This document shows positions 12,771-25,800 of a DNA stretch of 64,000 bases, one piece after another (position 1 is the stretch's first letter; every line of letters begins with the position of its first letter). The position numbers were made by a program, and so were the translations under genes. This DNA comes from Anticarsia gemmatalis (taxonomy: Eukaryota; Arthropoda; Insecta; Lepidoptera; Erebidae), in the NCBI RefSeq assembly GCF_050436995.1, contig NC_134758.1, positions 9,424,001-9,488,000 of the forward strand, read 5' to 3'. A model generated the notes under the pieces. That model saw only the letters and a list, made by a program, of their open reading frames with translations. It was not told where the DNA came from and did no database searches.

Positions 12771-15161
12771 AGATATGAACCATAAATGAACCAAATCGTG
12801 TATTGAGTATTCGACAGTGAGCAAAACAATGTAATTATAGGGCCAATAACTCTGAACTAGAAATGAACGGGAATCACAGAATATAGGCATTCACCTAAAG
12901 TGTAAGATTTATGTACGTCCAAAACAAGAAACCATAGCAAATTGGCAACCGTCCCCTGCATAAATGCGTCTTCGTTTTAAAATCTTCAAAATTAATAATA
13001 GATTTATATCATTCGATTTGCACGTTTTGTGCACCCGAATACGACCAAATTACCAAGTGTAATTCCGCCGTAATACATTTTTACTCCTAATTTCAGCATT
13101 GAAACAGTAATTTAGCAGCCACAATTACTTTATATGTATAGTAAATTTATTTCCCGGACCAAGTTTCACGTTGCTCTAAAAGTATTTTAAAAATTCCTCC
13201 TTTATTTTCTTCGTGTTTTCATTTTAAAGTCTATCGTTCAAAGTTTATGTGCCTGTTCAAAGAATGTTTTATGTAGGAATAATGGAGTATAGACCGAGTA
13301 CTTTATGTTGAAGACTTGAATCTCTTGTGTTTTAAAATAACACTATTCTTTAAGGAAAAGTTATTGTTCTAACGTGAATATCAAAATAGATATTATTATA
13401 ATGTAGCCTCACTGTATGGTATATTTTACTCATATCCTTTGAAATATATAACATTTTTGAAAGTTGCTTGTTATGCGAGAAAATAATTGATTCTGCTAGT
13501 TTGCGTAATCTCTCTAGAAGTTACTTTACAACAAAAGCTCTAAATAATATAAGTACCACTAACCAGGGTCTAAAATGTCACCTATTTTCCGTAATGGCCA
13601 CACGTCTAGACATGATTTCAGTATTATACTTAGATATTTCCGACACACAACCTTTAGGTCCTAAGCCTAAGCCTAAAAATATTCCAGCCTAGTCCCTAAA
13701 TATATAAAAAAAACAAAGGCTCCCAATTGACCTAAATGCTCATCCAGAACCAATATCCTAATGCATTGACGTCAAAAAAATCTCTAATACTGCGGCTAAA
13801 ACGATCTACCACTGAGACCAAACGTCAAAATAGAAATATGATGACGATGCGCATCTCTAGGGGTTCACGGCTACATTTTATGTGCCAAATTCCTGTACAC
13901 ACCCCACAACAAAGGAAAATCAACCTTGGTATTAAGTAAGAAGGTGTATTTTACACTGAAGGGTGTATTGATAAGGACGACGCTAGAATTAGGTCGAAGT
14001 AACACAGGTGTGTGCATCTTTTGACGTTTTGATAAATGGTCTTATCTTGGATTTATGGTCGAATACTCGTATTATTTCTATTTGTATTGATATTGGTTGG
14101 CAATAAATAAAAATAGATGAAGGTTATCGCGAAAGTTGAAAGCACGACATAGTTTTTTCGGAAGATTTATCGCATAACGAGTGCACAGCGAAATTTATTA
14201 GGAGAGAGAAATATTTATTCAACGGCAACAACTATAATTTACTGTGTGTGCGAATTGAATACATTTCTATATGTGTTAAAAGCAGATATCGTAGATATGA
14301 AAGCATTTTATTAGTTATTTTATCATACTTATAGGGGTAGGCCTGTTCCTAAGGATAAAAGGAGTGTTTTTGTATATGTATGTATGTTTATCACACTTAT
14401 TTGTATCATGTTATCGATGCAATTCAGCCGGATTTTCTGTGATAAAAGTAAAGCATCTAGTAATTACAACATTGTATTATTTATCACACATACATTTATT
14501 TGTTACCCAATCCGATTAAATTATTAAACATTACAAACACTGCACTTAGTATATTGTACATTGCAATTGTCTGAGTGCTAGTAACGTACATTCCGCATGC
14601 ACTTAGATCCCGGACAACCAAGGATTACAGGGAAGCTAACGTGTTACTTTAATATAATATGATGTGGAGTGAATAATGTATACAGAGTTACTTGACCATC
14701 CAGGCAAAAGCAGAGTGATTTTGACAGACTTACAGCCAAACGAAATCTAGATAGAATCTAAAAGCAGCGATTGTGTCTTTGTACTGCAAATGAAGAACTA
14801 GACTAAACAGTCAGCCCGTGACCACTGTCGATGCAATTGGATTGAAAAAGAGTACGTGTAGAAGTTGCAAGAATTTAAAATCGTTAAATACTAAATAGTT
14901 TCGTCACACATGTAGAATAAACTGATTTAAAATTATATCCAAAATTGCACACAATGTGACAGTTAATGATCAACTGTTTACTTTCGACACAATTAATTGT
15001 GGTCATCACGTGGTAACTTTTGGTTTGCTTCTGGTTCAACACAATTCTAAATCACCTTGCGATACTTGTATACTTACCCATATATCTGCAAGACCGAAAA
15101 TAATTAAGGTCTTCATCATATCATACAAGTTTATTTCAGCCTCTTAAAAGCAAAACCAGAA
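12771..15161. other. Noncoding, nothing firm
   Basis: No gene is recognised. A TGACGTCA site is at 13767-13774. The ORFs at 13468-13692, 13736-13939 and 14956-15147 show nothing recognisable. Confidence 0.5.
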
Positions 15162-15605
15162 TCAGTTGAATAACAGAGAAAATACGAAATTGAAACCTAG
15201 CTGTTGACGGAACACTCTTACTACAAAGTTATCCACATACGGTAGCAGTTTCAAATCCACGTTACAAACGAAACACGCAGTTGGCAGCACTGGCCACACG
15301 AATTGTACGTGAAACATAGAAACACACAACAATGACCGTTCAAAGAAAAACATCAGGCTTGCCAACTGCAGCGGCTGTCAAACAAACATTTGTTCTAGGT
15401 TTACATGTTCCAGCAGAACTCGATAAAGTGAGCCGTATGCATAATTGAGCTGGAATTTTGGACGTAATTTAACTTTTGTGGACACGAATAGAACTGTTGA
15501 AATAATTGGAAGTGTGCTGTTCAAATGTGTGGACTCATGCATAACAAATATTTTTATGACACTTTTTTGTTGACGATTGGTACCATTGCATGAGAGTAGA
15601 CACAA
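15162..15605 (-). pseudogene. Possible decayed coding stretch (two ORFs in one frame)
   Basis: Two minus-strand open stretches of 75 and about 67 codons lie in the same frame, separated by a single TGA at 15378-15380 and a few codons. The second has no ATG at its listed beginning (it starts TTG), so it would have to be a continuation of the first. I recognise no protein family, and the composition is rich in F, L and V without an obvious signal peptide. It could be chance in AT-rich DNA, a decayed gene, or an exon with a stop. Function is unknown. Confidence 0.15.
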
Positions 15606-16339
15606 ATCTGGTAATAAGAAGGCGAAATAAATTCTTTCACTTCAGTAACGCTAGTCGCATCGCCTCCGGGACTTGCCGTTTCTGTACGTCGTGATTTCAA
15701 TTCCTGTTACGCTGTAGATCAGACTTTAAATTTGCGCTGGACCTCATATTCCCTTTTATATTTTCTGACATCAATTTTATTTCAATGAAATTCTTAAACC
15801 GCTCATACAATCTTCTCTCATACTTTAAAGATTTTTAAACATCCAATATGAAACAAATTGAATACCTTTGTAGCCATTACGGGCAATAACAGAGAGGCCA
15901 GACGATTCCAATCAAAAGATAACTCCGCCCATATCCGGCTGAACCGGTTTTATCCGCTTTCAGGTCAACCGGATTATATCGCCGGCTGTTAACATATTTT
16001 GTTTTAAAACTATTATAATGAAAAAGGTAATAAAATATGAAGCAAACTTTAGCGTTTAATTACTAGTATTAAACAGCATTTAATGAGTTCACGCATGTTT
16101 ACTTCGGTTTTAACTTGATGTTTCGGCGCAGACTGCACTGTGACTCTTTTCTACGATATTATTAACATTGCTGTGTATTCATGTAAGGTATATCAAGTAT
16201 ACGAGTTTGATATTTGAAATACAGGTAGATACAAGAATAAGTTTTTGGGAAAGCTTTGATTTCATATACGTCGGAGCTAGCTTTGTTCTACACTGAGATT
16301 GCTTATTTTTTTTATTATTTCTGCGCACAATTCAGAATG
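15606..16339. other. Noncoding with a Grainyhead-like site cluster
   Basis: No gene is seen. The segment 15931-15987 contains AACCGG or ATCCGG words in both orientations, including GAACCGGTTT and CAACCGGAT. These resemble binding sites of Grainyhead/CP2 factors (consensus AACCGGTT). Whether it is functional is unknown. Confidence 0.35.
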
Positions 16340-16412
16340 AAAATGAAGAAAAAATATTTAATTTGAGTAGATGAGAGTAAAATGAAGAAAAAAATACTTA
16401 ATTTGAGTAGAT
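16340..16412 (+). repeat. Two-copy tandem duplication, ~39-bp period
   Basis: AAAATGAAGAAAAAA and then TTAATTTGAGTAGAT occur at 16340-16372 and again at 16379-16412 with only one or two differences. It is a recent local duplication in AT-rich DNA. Confidence 0.9.
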
Positions 16413-16670
16413 AGCGGATGATACTGTGTTTCGCTTTAACGCGTAATTTTCCACGAAAGCTAATATATAATTTCTTGGAATAATAAAACGGTGCTTCTGT
16501 CTTGTGTTTTATATGTTGACACTAGTTGTTAATAAAATTTCTTACAAATATGTATTTTTTTTTTTCATTTAAAATTCTCAACCAAATAAAAATTGTTTTA
16601 TTGTATTCCTTTATTATTATTAAATTTAGCGCTGGTCTTCCGACGACTAACCGACCGGTAAAAGAACTAA

Positions 16671-16723
16671 CACGTGTCGCGTAGCGCCACGAAGCTACGG
16701 CGTAGGCAGCTACGACGTAGCAC
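16671..16723. repeat. CGTAGC/GCTACG-rich patch 2
   Basis: The patch contains GTCGCGTAGCGCCACG, then GAAGCTACGGCGTAGG, then CAGCTACGACGTAGCAC. The same words in both orientations build the patches at 7.7 kb and 60.0 kb. It is probably a member of one dispersed, self-complementary repeat family of unknown class. Confidence 0.55.
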
Positions 16724-18189
16724 AGTATAATTCACTTACGCGGTTTATAAAAAAAAATATCTTTATATGAAAATAGGAAGTAATAAAGAGAATAGTTATA
16801 ACCTTTTAAAAGGAAAATTTGGCACAAAAAGTACGTTCTTTAAAATGACGTAACGAATATAAATAGAGAGAACTCCCGCCCGTGGTCATTGACCCCTGCG
16901 TAGATAAACAGCGAGACACGGAACAAACACCTGTAGGCCATACAAATATTAGTTCCGGGAAGGGACTCAAAACGCTGCCCTAAACATAACAGACATTACG
17001 AATTTCCAAGATATTCTTACAGTTTTGAAAAATATTATTAGTTTTAAAAAGTCAAAATTATGATTAAGTAGGTGTGACTTTGTAAATGTAATGAAAATTA
17101 ATGGTATTTTTTTATTTAAAACAAATGTATTGATAACTACACTAGACAATAGGTAAAAAAAATGTGCTGGGTTTGTTCTCGACTATAACAATCAGTAAGA
17201 GCAGGCACTATGAACTATACCTTAACCAACAAAAGTGGTGAGTAAAAAGCCTCCCTAAAATATATTTTTATTGAATCTTGACGTTATTAGTAGCTTTATT
17301 TTCCGAAATCCAAAAACTTCAATATCACTTCGTTTACTCAATAAATTCCTTTTCTAAGATAATCACTTAATATAACATATCCATTACATATTTTCTTTCA
17401 TCATTACTAAGACATACTACAGATAATTCGATTCTTATGTTTTAAGAATCTCTTTACAAAAAGAAGAAAGTAATTTCCTTGGAATCAAAGAAACGGGGAC
17501 TTAGAAAAATCGAATTTGATTTACAAGAAATATTTTATCGAATACGAGTATGGGAGTAAATTGAGTTATGGAGTTGTAATAACGTTCTTTTATGAGTATG
17601 TGAAGGTATGTATTGGTGTACCCATGTATAGAATGATTTAAAAGTAATGTCGTTTTGTATGTCTCAAAATTCTATAACTGAAAGAAGTTTATTATTTATA
17701 GTGGTTTTATAATATTGTCGAACTAGAACAGACTTGTTTTCAATTAAAAAGGGGTCATGTTTTTTTAAATTGAAAATAAATGTACACTTAACTCAATTAA
17801 TTTATATGACGTACATAATTTTCCAAAAACTTTATGCTAAATTGTTACAATTTCTAAATATGTCTATTTAACGACCTTCACCATACAAATAGCGCTTTGA
17901 TTCCACCAAACAATTACAAATTAGTGGCATTTGGATTAACGTTATTTAATTTCACGCCCTACCATAGCTCTCATCAATGCTATCCATTTAAAACATACAA
18001 ATGGAAACACACTGGGCACAGCTAACAGTGTAATTCGATTTTGAGAACACCAGAATGAAAAACACAACACTGGCGTATAGTTGTTTTTAGCACTGCATCC
18101 TGACTAAAAACTTTTAACGTAATCTGATATACCATTGATACTTTTAAAAAAAGGGAGACCAGATTATAGGCAATATCGTTATCAACCGT
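16724..18189. other. Noncoding, nothing recognised
   Basis: AT-rich DNA with no supported gene, RNA or repeat. Confidence 0.55.
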
Positions 18190-18380
18190 AAAAATATAAA
18201 TAAATATAAATATCGTTGGACAACTTCACACACGGTCATTTGATTCCAAACTAAGCAGTGCTTGTACTATGGTAACCGAATAACTGATAAACATACTTAT
18301 ATACTTCTAAATACATACTTATATAGATAAATTGACATCCAGGCTCAGAACAAATACTCGTGCTCATCACACAAAGGTTT
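18190..18380 (-). mobile_element. SINE (family B), 5'-truncated, minus strand
   Basis: On the minus strand the body matches the plus-strand copy at 44261-44532 from GTGTGATGAGCACGA through GGTTACCATAGTACAAGC to GAGTTGTCCAACG and a TATTTATA-type tail (18190-18215 on the plus strand). The tRNA-like head with A and B boxes is absent, as expected for 5' truncation during target-primed insertion. The 90-codon ORF at 18332-18604 begins inside it and is not a gene. Confidence 0.85.
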
Positions 18381-18688
18381 GTCACATCCATTTATGTAAT
18401 AACATCACGTCTGTAATACACAAGAATGCAAGCAGAGGTGTAAGAAATTCACCTGCGCAACAGCGTTTCGCCGTTTACAATGTTACTCCCTGTGTAATAG
18501 GGAACGAGACTATTGTAATATCCAAAAACGTTATTATAATTTTTATTGTGACTATATTATTTACTTCGTATTCTCTACTTTTCTTCCTTGAGGCCAAGTT
18601 TTAGTAATGCTGTTATTATCCGGAAATATAGAGTACTTACTATAAAACACAAGTATTGATAGTTACAATCGTATTTGCAGTAGTTCAA

Positions 18689-18851
18689 TTCTCTACTACT
18701 ATCGACTACCGACCTGTCATCGAGAATATTTTTATGAAAATCTGATCAGCGCCTCGCCTCGACGGGCGTCGTAGGAAACATTTTGGCAGTACATTCTAAA
18801 TGTCAAAATTCGATAGCTAGCCGGTTGTCGGTAGTCGATAGTGGTAGAGAA
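18689..18851. mobile_element. Small terminal-inverted-repeat element (MITE-like)
   Basis: The ends TTCTCTACTACTATCGACTA (18689-18708, continuing ACCGAC) and its complement at 18823-18851 pair over about 25 bases with one mismatch. Between them lies ATGAAAATCTGATCAGCGCC at about 18733-18752, which recurs at about 32959. It is too short to encode a transposase and so is a non-autonomous DNA transposon, probably mobilised in trans. Related pieces are at 531-575 and 32911-33015. Confidence 0.7.
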
Positions 18852-20039
18852 TCGAGGCACAGTTCTGTCAAGTAGACAACAAGTTAACTATTAGGATAAT
18901 AGATTGTCAGTCAGATGTATTCTAAATCAAGAGTAAACAATACGAACAAACTGTACCTAATATCCAAATAAAACTAGTAAAATTATAGAATGTTCTGTTT
19001 GTAAGTAAATATTACGAAGGCAAAGCTCATACAATACAATTAATTCGTGAATAACAATCAAATGGAAAAAGAATTAACAGTCCCATTGAGTCTAGACATT
19101 GGAGGGATATTGTGGACCACATTTTATTCAAAAATACCATCCAAACACCACCTATAGACCTCTATTACGACGACAATAAGGCTTAAAATTCCATGGCATT
19201 TTTGTTTCTCATCCGTATTGTTATATTTGCGAAGATAAGTTCCTTATTGTCGGCCCTACGTGACTTCTGTTAACGATGCTTTTCAACCGGACTCAGGGTA
19301 CTACGTAGAGAATCTGAGAGCCTATGTTATTTGCATTTTGTGCTTTAGCGTTAAGACGATTGTATCTGAAGATCGTAAAAGGATATAATCTAATCGTTGA
19401 AACAAATATTTGTAAGAGTCTGTAGAAGTTGTAACCAATTGTATAAGAAGGGCATATAGGAACAGAAACCAATTTAATTTGAAAACCTATAAATCCGTTA
19501 GTTCCAAGAGCACGGTATTTGCAATTTGAACGGAGAAAGTACAAAATGTACAAATCTGTAGTGCTATGTGATCGCGACTTCAAACAGTCAATTGAGAACA
19601 GATAAAATTACAAGTTTCAGACAGTATTTTCTGTCAATGTTTTGAAGCAGACAACAGTCAGTTTACAACCACGGCTACCGTAATCTGCGCAGTTTTTAAT
19701 AGACTTTACCACATTAGTACACAGACTCGATCGCACAAAAAGTGTGCCGTCTGCGCTGCACCTTAATGTCATTAAAAAAATATATAAGGGTTTCTTAAAT
19801 TTAATTTAATGACAACCACAAATAGCTGTTCAAATAAGTATCACATGTATGTTGAGAATAAGTAAAATTTTACCATTCCTTTTTAATGTTTTTACTGTAA
19901 AATAAATTGTAATGTAAACCTCCTAGCACGTTTTATACAAGAAAATCGACCTCGTATCGGTAACGTACTCACTACTCTCGGTCCCTGTAGATAGTAGTTT
20001 AAACGGATATTGCCGACGTTACAAAGTCAAGCCTTGCCT
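18852..20039. other. Noncoding, nothing recognised
   Basis: No gene, RNA or repeat recognised. The 96-codon minus-strand ORF at 19293-19583 has no supporting feature. Confidence 0.5.
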
Positions 20040-20092
20040 CTGACCGCTGTTTACTTAGTCCGGGTATTAAACCCCCGACCCTTCGGAGAGCG
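20040..20092 (-). repeat. Possible decayed tRNA-like head (old SINE)
   Basis: On the minus strand, GTCGGGGGTTTAATACCCGG resembles the T-arm and B box of a tRNA. The usual GGTTCGANNCC appears as GGTTTAATACC, the pattern expected from CpG decay. No clear A box or SINE body is seen. It is an ancient, weakly supported SINE remnant. Confidence 0.25.
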
Positions 20093-22697
20093 GCGCTATT
20101 GTTCCTATGTGATGTATTTTAAGACATGTCAGAATGTCAGCCGAGAGATCTATAAGCACGATTATTTTTAAAATATGTTGGAGTGTCTTAGTTTGTAAGT
20201 TATTTTTCACAGCAAAACGCTAGAACTTATTTAGATGACGTTTATTTGATCACATCCCGGTGAAAGAAATAAAAAAAGAATAAAAGTGCAATAATAAATG
20301 TTATTTACAAAAATAATACAATTACTTGAATAAACTGAAGTATCTACAACTGTAAATCGTTTAAAATACATCTCGCCGGATTGTCAACCAACAACACATT
20401 CAATTTAACTGAAATAATATTTTCAACAACTCTACAACAATCTCAAAAAATAAACAAACTGTTTGTTCAGACAACATACAAATAAAACTGAACCGATTTT
20501 TACGCGGTTTTGAATGTTTACAAGCCCGTGGCTCAATATAAAATATGCAAATATTTCATTGCGAAATTCCTGCGGGAAACATAAAAATTACAACAAAAAT
20601 AATAGTACGCAAGAAAATTCTGATGCAAAAATATTTTTATGCCGGAAGTCTTATTTCTAATGCTATACTTTTTCAAAAAAAGGTAAACCTACCTTTGATC
20701 CTTTTCATAACATTATGCTACCCATTTCTTACACTACGTCCTATAGTCAGCCTTAGTATAGCAGTAAACCATAGATCACTAAATAAATCCACTATTTAGC
20801 TGGCTAAGTATCTATATGTAATAAAAAAAAGAGCAAAACCTTTTAATTAATGTCAATTTTTTTAATTCCTCTCAACCTTTTCATAAAGAAACAGAACTTC
20901 CAATCCACTATTACAACAACATGTCAAAAGTGTGTTGACATTAATGACGTCATAGCTTTTTACCGATCACCGCGTCTCTCTACTAATGGACACGACGGGC
21001 GCCACCTAGTGTCCCTGGCAGAGACTAACGACCTCTACGATGAAAGACAACACTCTTATCCCAATAGAACATTACTCTTAAGTCTCTCTTTGCACACAAT
21101 GGGATTCCTTTAGCTTTTTTGAGATTGTATTGTTTTTATGGATTTAGAAAATGGTTTGTTTATTGTGAATTTGGCAGATTGACAATACTTAACAGTGTGA
21201 AAAAGTTGTAAAAGAATGTTAATACTACTAGAAATACGACTTACAAATCGCATAGAACGAATGGCCATTTCCGATTCCTTCCAACTTACTGTTAAAATAC
21301 TTGCAAAACATCATGCACTTACGAGTAAGTACATTTCTCACGTTAAATATATGATACATGGAAAAATATCATAAGCATTAAAATCTTCGATTAACATTCC
21401 CGTTTGTTTTGACGTTTTCCTAATCTATAGAGTAGCTATTTTCAATTCAAAATAACAGGACTAAAGCCAAACACAGGTCAATAACAGTAAAACGACATAA
21501 ACAGAAACGATCTCTTTTACCCCAACATTGGAAGCACTCGATCTACAAAATTAAGGCCAATCAAAATTCATCTCACGGCAAATGTATGCAAAACGTTTGT
21601 AACCGGCGAGGTTGTATTCATAACTTGTGTTTCAGACACGTTCTAGCTGTCATTAGCCGGTTGTGTGTCTGGTCGTACGGGCTGAATCGACGGATAGTAG
21701 TCTGTATTGTAGGTCTATTTTGTTCTCCTGTAAATTGATGTCATATTATCGTTCATCGTGATTGGCCTAAATGCCTGCATAAAAGTATAAGAATATAAAA
21801 ACAATACATACTTAACTAGTAGTATCTGATAAGTATGTATGACAATTATGTCCAAACGATTTACATTTGGACATATTTGTCAAGTCGTCAGTCAGTTGAA
21901 GATTTAAGGGAAGTACACAAACGATCAATTTTGTTTATACATATGTACGTATCGTGGTATTTGCAAACTTCTTCAAATACAGAATTGCTTACTTGCAAAT
22001 TTTTGCTTTAGCTTGCTTTTTGCTTCACTGAAGCAAAAGTAATGTAATGATAATTACATTTCGACAAGTTCAGGCTGAAAACCAATTTTCGTCTGATCCA
22101 AAACTCCTAACCAAAAAAATTATACGTACGCCATATTTTACAAACTGTTCCTAGTGTACTCTACTCATTAAAGTTTGACGTTACTAGCTTTAGAATGTAA
22201 GCTATTGAACAATGCTGAAAGCCGGGCTTTCGGTCTGTGTGTAAGCTAGACTACGCGCCACGTAAAATTTATTATCGTACAATATTAAAACGTAGTTTCG
22301 TGCGAGACTTAAGAGGCTCTATACTCGACAATTTGCGAAGGATGCAGTCTGAATTTCCGGAGGGATAAACTCGATCTAACGACGGAAATTCAAAATAATT
22401 TGCATTTTGAAAGTGGGTGTGAGGTTTTGGGGTTTACACTCAATATTATGGTGCCAAAAATAACTTTCTTATTAAGATAGTATCGTTACTTTGTGTAAGT
22501 ATTGTTAGCGTTTCAGTCTCTGCTTTTAATCAGATTGTATTTCTTCCATTATTGAAAGACTTACATTTTGACTTACACATTCAATCTGGCAACGTGAAAT
22601 CTAGTGATAATCAGCCCTGTATATAACGTCTGATAACACAACTAAAAAGGATCTTTTATCGATGACATACTAACATATTCAAAGACCTATCCTAGAA
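20093..22697. other. Noncoding; CRE, CTCF-like motif and a short hairpin
   Basis: No gene is recognised. Points of note are TGACGTCA at 20945-20952, the CTCF-like GCGCCACCTAGTG at 20999-21011, and the 21-base hairpin TTTTGCTTCA/TGAAGCAAAA at 22018-22038. The ORFs at 20545-20799 and 20850-21113 look like chance openings. Confidence 0.45.
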
Positions 22698-22862
22698 AAC
22701 GTCCCCGCATTGCGACGAGTGCGCGCGTACTGCTCCGGTCTCAATGTGCTCTAATGAAAGCCACCACACGACGACTAGGAACAAGGCACACACAATTTGG
22801 TCACACCGCTCCGCTCAGCAGTATCGAGGTCGTGTGCGGATCGCCTAACGCCGCCCAAGAGA
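22698..22862. promoter_or_regulatory. CpG-rich patch, possible promoter or enhancer
   Basis: Between an AT-rich left flank and an AT-rich right flank, this segment is rich in CpG (for example GCGACGAGTGCGCGCGTACT and GATCGCCTAACGCCGCC). No reading frame or TATA box is attached to it. It may be a CpG-rich regulatory element or an old repeat. Confidence 0.25.
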
Positions 22863-25800
22863 ATACTTTTGTAAAGGTTTGTTCATAATTTGTTGCAATT
22901 ACACGCGTTTTTAAACCCTGTTTAAGTAAATTATACAGTAAAGTAGTGATGCAAACATACATCGTTAAAATCAAATTTAAGTTTAATAAATTTTAGTGAT
23001 AAGTATAGCATGTTTTTGGCAACAAATTCTGACCAAAAACTTACGTACTTTGTCAGATTTTGTTGGTTTTGTTCCTTATTGTATGTAATATTATATCACC
23101 TGTGAGTTCACGTAATCATTTCAGGTTATACCCTATAGTATAGTATATACTTTAAAGGATTATAATCCTACAAAGTGAATATTGTACTACTTCGAATATA
23201 TGTTTCTTGTGACCTCATTTTCCAGTTCCTCAGTACCTCAGGTTCCAGTACTGTTTTTCAAGAAGGTAAGGGAGCGCTCTCCCTAGTTCAAGGTATAAAA
23301 CAAGTCGGTAATAAGGTACAACAAGTACACCTAAGTGTTTTCAATTCCTTGAGTTTCTTTGATGATTTTACAGTACACGAGTCTACGTAGCAGTTCAGTA
23401 AACCGTATCTGAGCTAAGAGGCATTAGAATGGGTTATATAGGTAAGCAGTTCAGCTTGCTATGTACTTATAACTACTGAACAAATCTGATGTCATAATAA
23501 GCGAAAAAATTATGGATTATTTATGAACGTAAAAATATAAAAACAATGACAAAAAGTATTGAATGATTGAGAACAGAAAATAATGTTTAAGGCGAGTCCT
23601 TCGAATCTATATCCAAAATGAATTGAATTCGGTTATTTAACAAATCCTATAAAACATAACCCATATATAAATTTTCTGGCTCTACAGGCTCCTGGCCGTA
23701 CCCATCCTCGTTAGCTTTTCAGTCATCACTTCTTAACGACAATTTCAAAAGTCTACACAAATATTGTGTTCAATATGGACAAACCCTAACCCCAGTTGGT
23801 AATGCTTTTCTAAAAGTTAAAGGGAAATTGAATACGTGTTCAAAAGCTATCTCACTTTACCTGTATTGAATATTTAAAGTAGAATCGGTTGGATTTCCTC
23901 GCGCCACCCGCACAACTCACAACTCGGTACAGGCCGGAGGTGCCGCGTTCTAATCTTATACATCGCAGTGGAAATCTGATAACAACAGATTTAATTAATG
24001 ATTATAACGTTAAAATTGAATAGAATTTTATTTTTTATTTATGTTTTGAATAGTTGATTTGACGATTTAAAGATTTGTATATGATGTCATATAGAAAAAA
24101 TGTATACTTAAAGTATACTTAAAGTCCTTGATTGCTGCTTGCAAAATTTCTTCTCCGATGCCGATGGTCGATGTCGGCTCATTTGATTTTAGGTCCGTTA
24201 AAAACAATGAAAACTACTTAAAATTATTCATATATAGATGTAACGTGTAATTTCAAGAAAAATACTGGAAATATTTATGTAAGCACATATTTCTCTCTCG
24301 AGCAAAATCGTTTGTAAGCACACAGATAGAAGTCAATCTTCCACAGACTTAAAACTTCCTGCAATACGAAGCTCGCAGACAAAATAAAACTAGCGAGAGA
24401 ACAAACCAATGCTCCAACTACCCACATTCCGACAATACTTCGAGAAACGTCTCTATAATAAAGAAAGAACCGCGATATACAGGGTGTTTCAACAACAGTT
24501 TTAATAGTAATAAAATTCATAACATTACTGCAGTGTCGAACAAAATACTGGTCTTAACCCTCAGCTGCATTGTAGTAAAAATATAGTGAGAAATAAATAA
24601 AAGCGCCGGAGACCGCAAGCAATCCACTGATTGAGAACGTGCCGGAAAATACAGGGGGGTGCTTTACCCAGACGATTGTACCACGAGAGGGGTTTAAACA
24701 TGTTTAATGTAAAATGCAATGAATGCTTCCCCGAGCAGTGATGGAGTAAGATTGAAAGTATGTTCAATGAAACTTGCCAATTTCATTTGCGAGAAAATCT
24801 AACCGGTTTCGATTTAGTCAAGATAGTTTTAGCGCTTGGAAAATGAAATTGAAACGTGAAATGGTTAAGCTTTTTGGATTTCATTATAAACTACAGTTAA
24901 ACATAAAATTACGTAACTTACGCGTAAATATTCGAGATCTCCACCGATTGACTCTTGATGAAAATGGAAGACGCAACCTGTCTTGAGTTATGTAAGTTCA
25001 ATATCCGAGCTGAGCAATGATTGTAAAGAAAATCACTTACAACATGGCGTCAGGCACTAGACCATATCCTATTTTTTACCTCTAAAGGAATCAGAGGACG
25101 ATAAACAAAAAAACAGTTCATAAAATTTTCGTAAAGAAGCAAAAGCGACCATTAAAACTATTTTTAGCTTGTATCCCAGAGCTCTCGACGGAAAATTTCC
25201 ATAACGAACGGCTGTACTTGTAGCCCTTGTAGGCAGTTGTAGGACTCGGCCGCGGAACCTCTCGAGCTCTGTAGGTCGCTCGGACAAACGATACACTTTG
25301 CATTATATTGTAAGTTCATTCTAAATATAGATATCGTAGCGTTACAGAAGAAGGAAAGCAAGCAAATGTTTTTATTTGCAAAAATCACACGCGACATTAT
25401 ACAAAAAAATTTCTTTGCTGACAACTGGTTTCCGATTTAGGATCATTAAGATTATTTCAGAAGCATATAAGTAACAACGAAACGTACAATAGCATCTGAA
25501 TAAACTACAAGTACTCATGAATCACACAATTAGTTTCATGCAAGATTCGAAATTCGCAATACGGTAATGGCCTGTTAATCACTTTAAACTTTGCGATGTT
25601 CATCATGTTGTTGTTTATGTTAACTATAATTTTACTATGTGATTTTCGAGATAACTTCACTTAAGCGAATATTAGTAATAAAGTAAGTAATTCCATTATT
25701 TCGTTAATTTAATTTTACTTCAATTCTTAAATACTTAAATTTTAAACCAATCATTAATTAATTCGAGCGTTATCAGAAGGTAATTGTAACAAATTATTTA

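Noticed and set aside
18332..18604. 90-codon ORF
   Set aside because: Its start lies in an inverted SINE body and the rest has no protein-like character.
25069..25424. Three overlapping minus-strand ORFs of 61-86 codons
   Set aside because: They occupy different frames of the same DNA, so at most one could be real, and none shows a recognisable domain or supporting signals.
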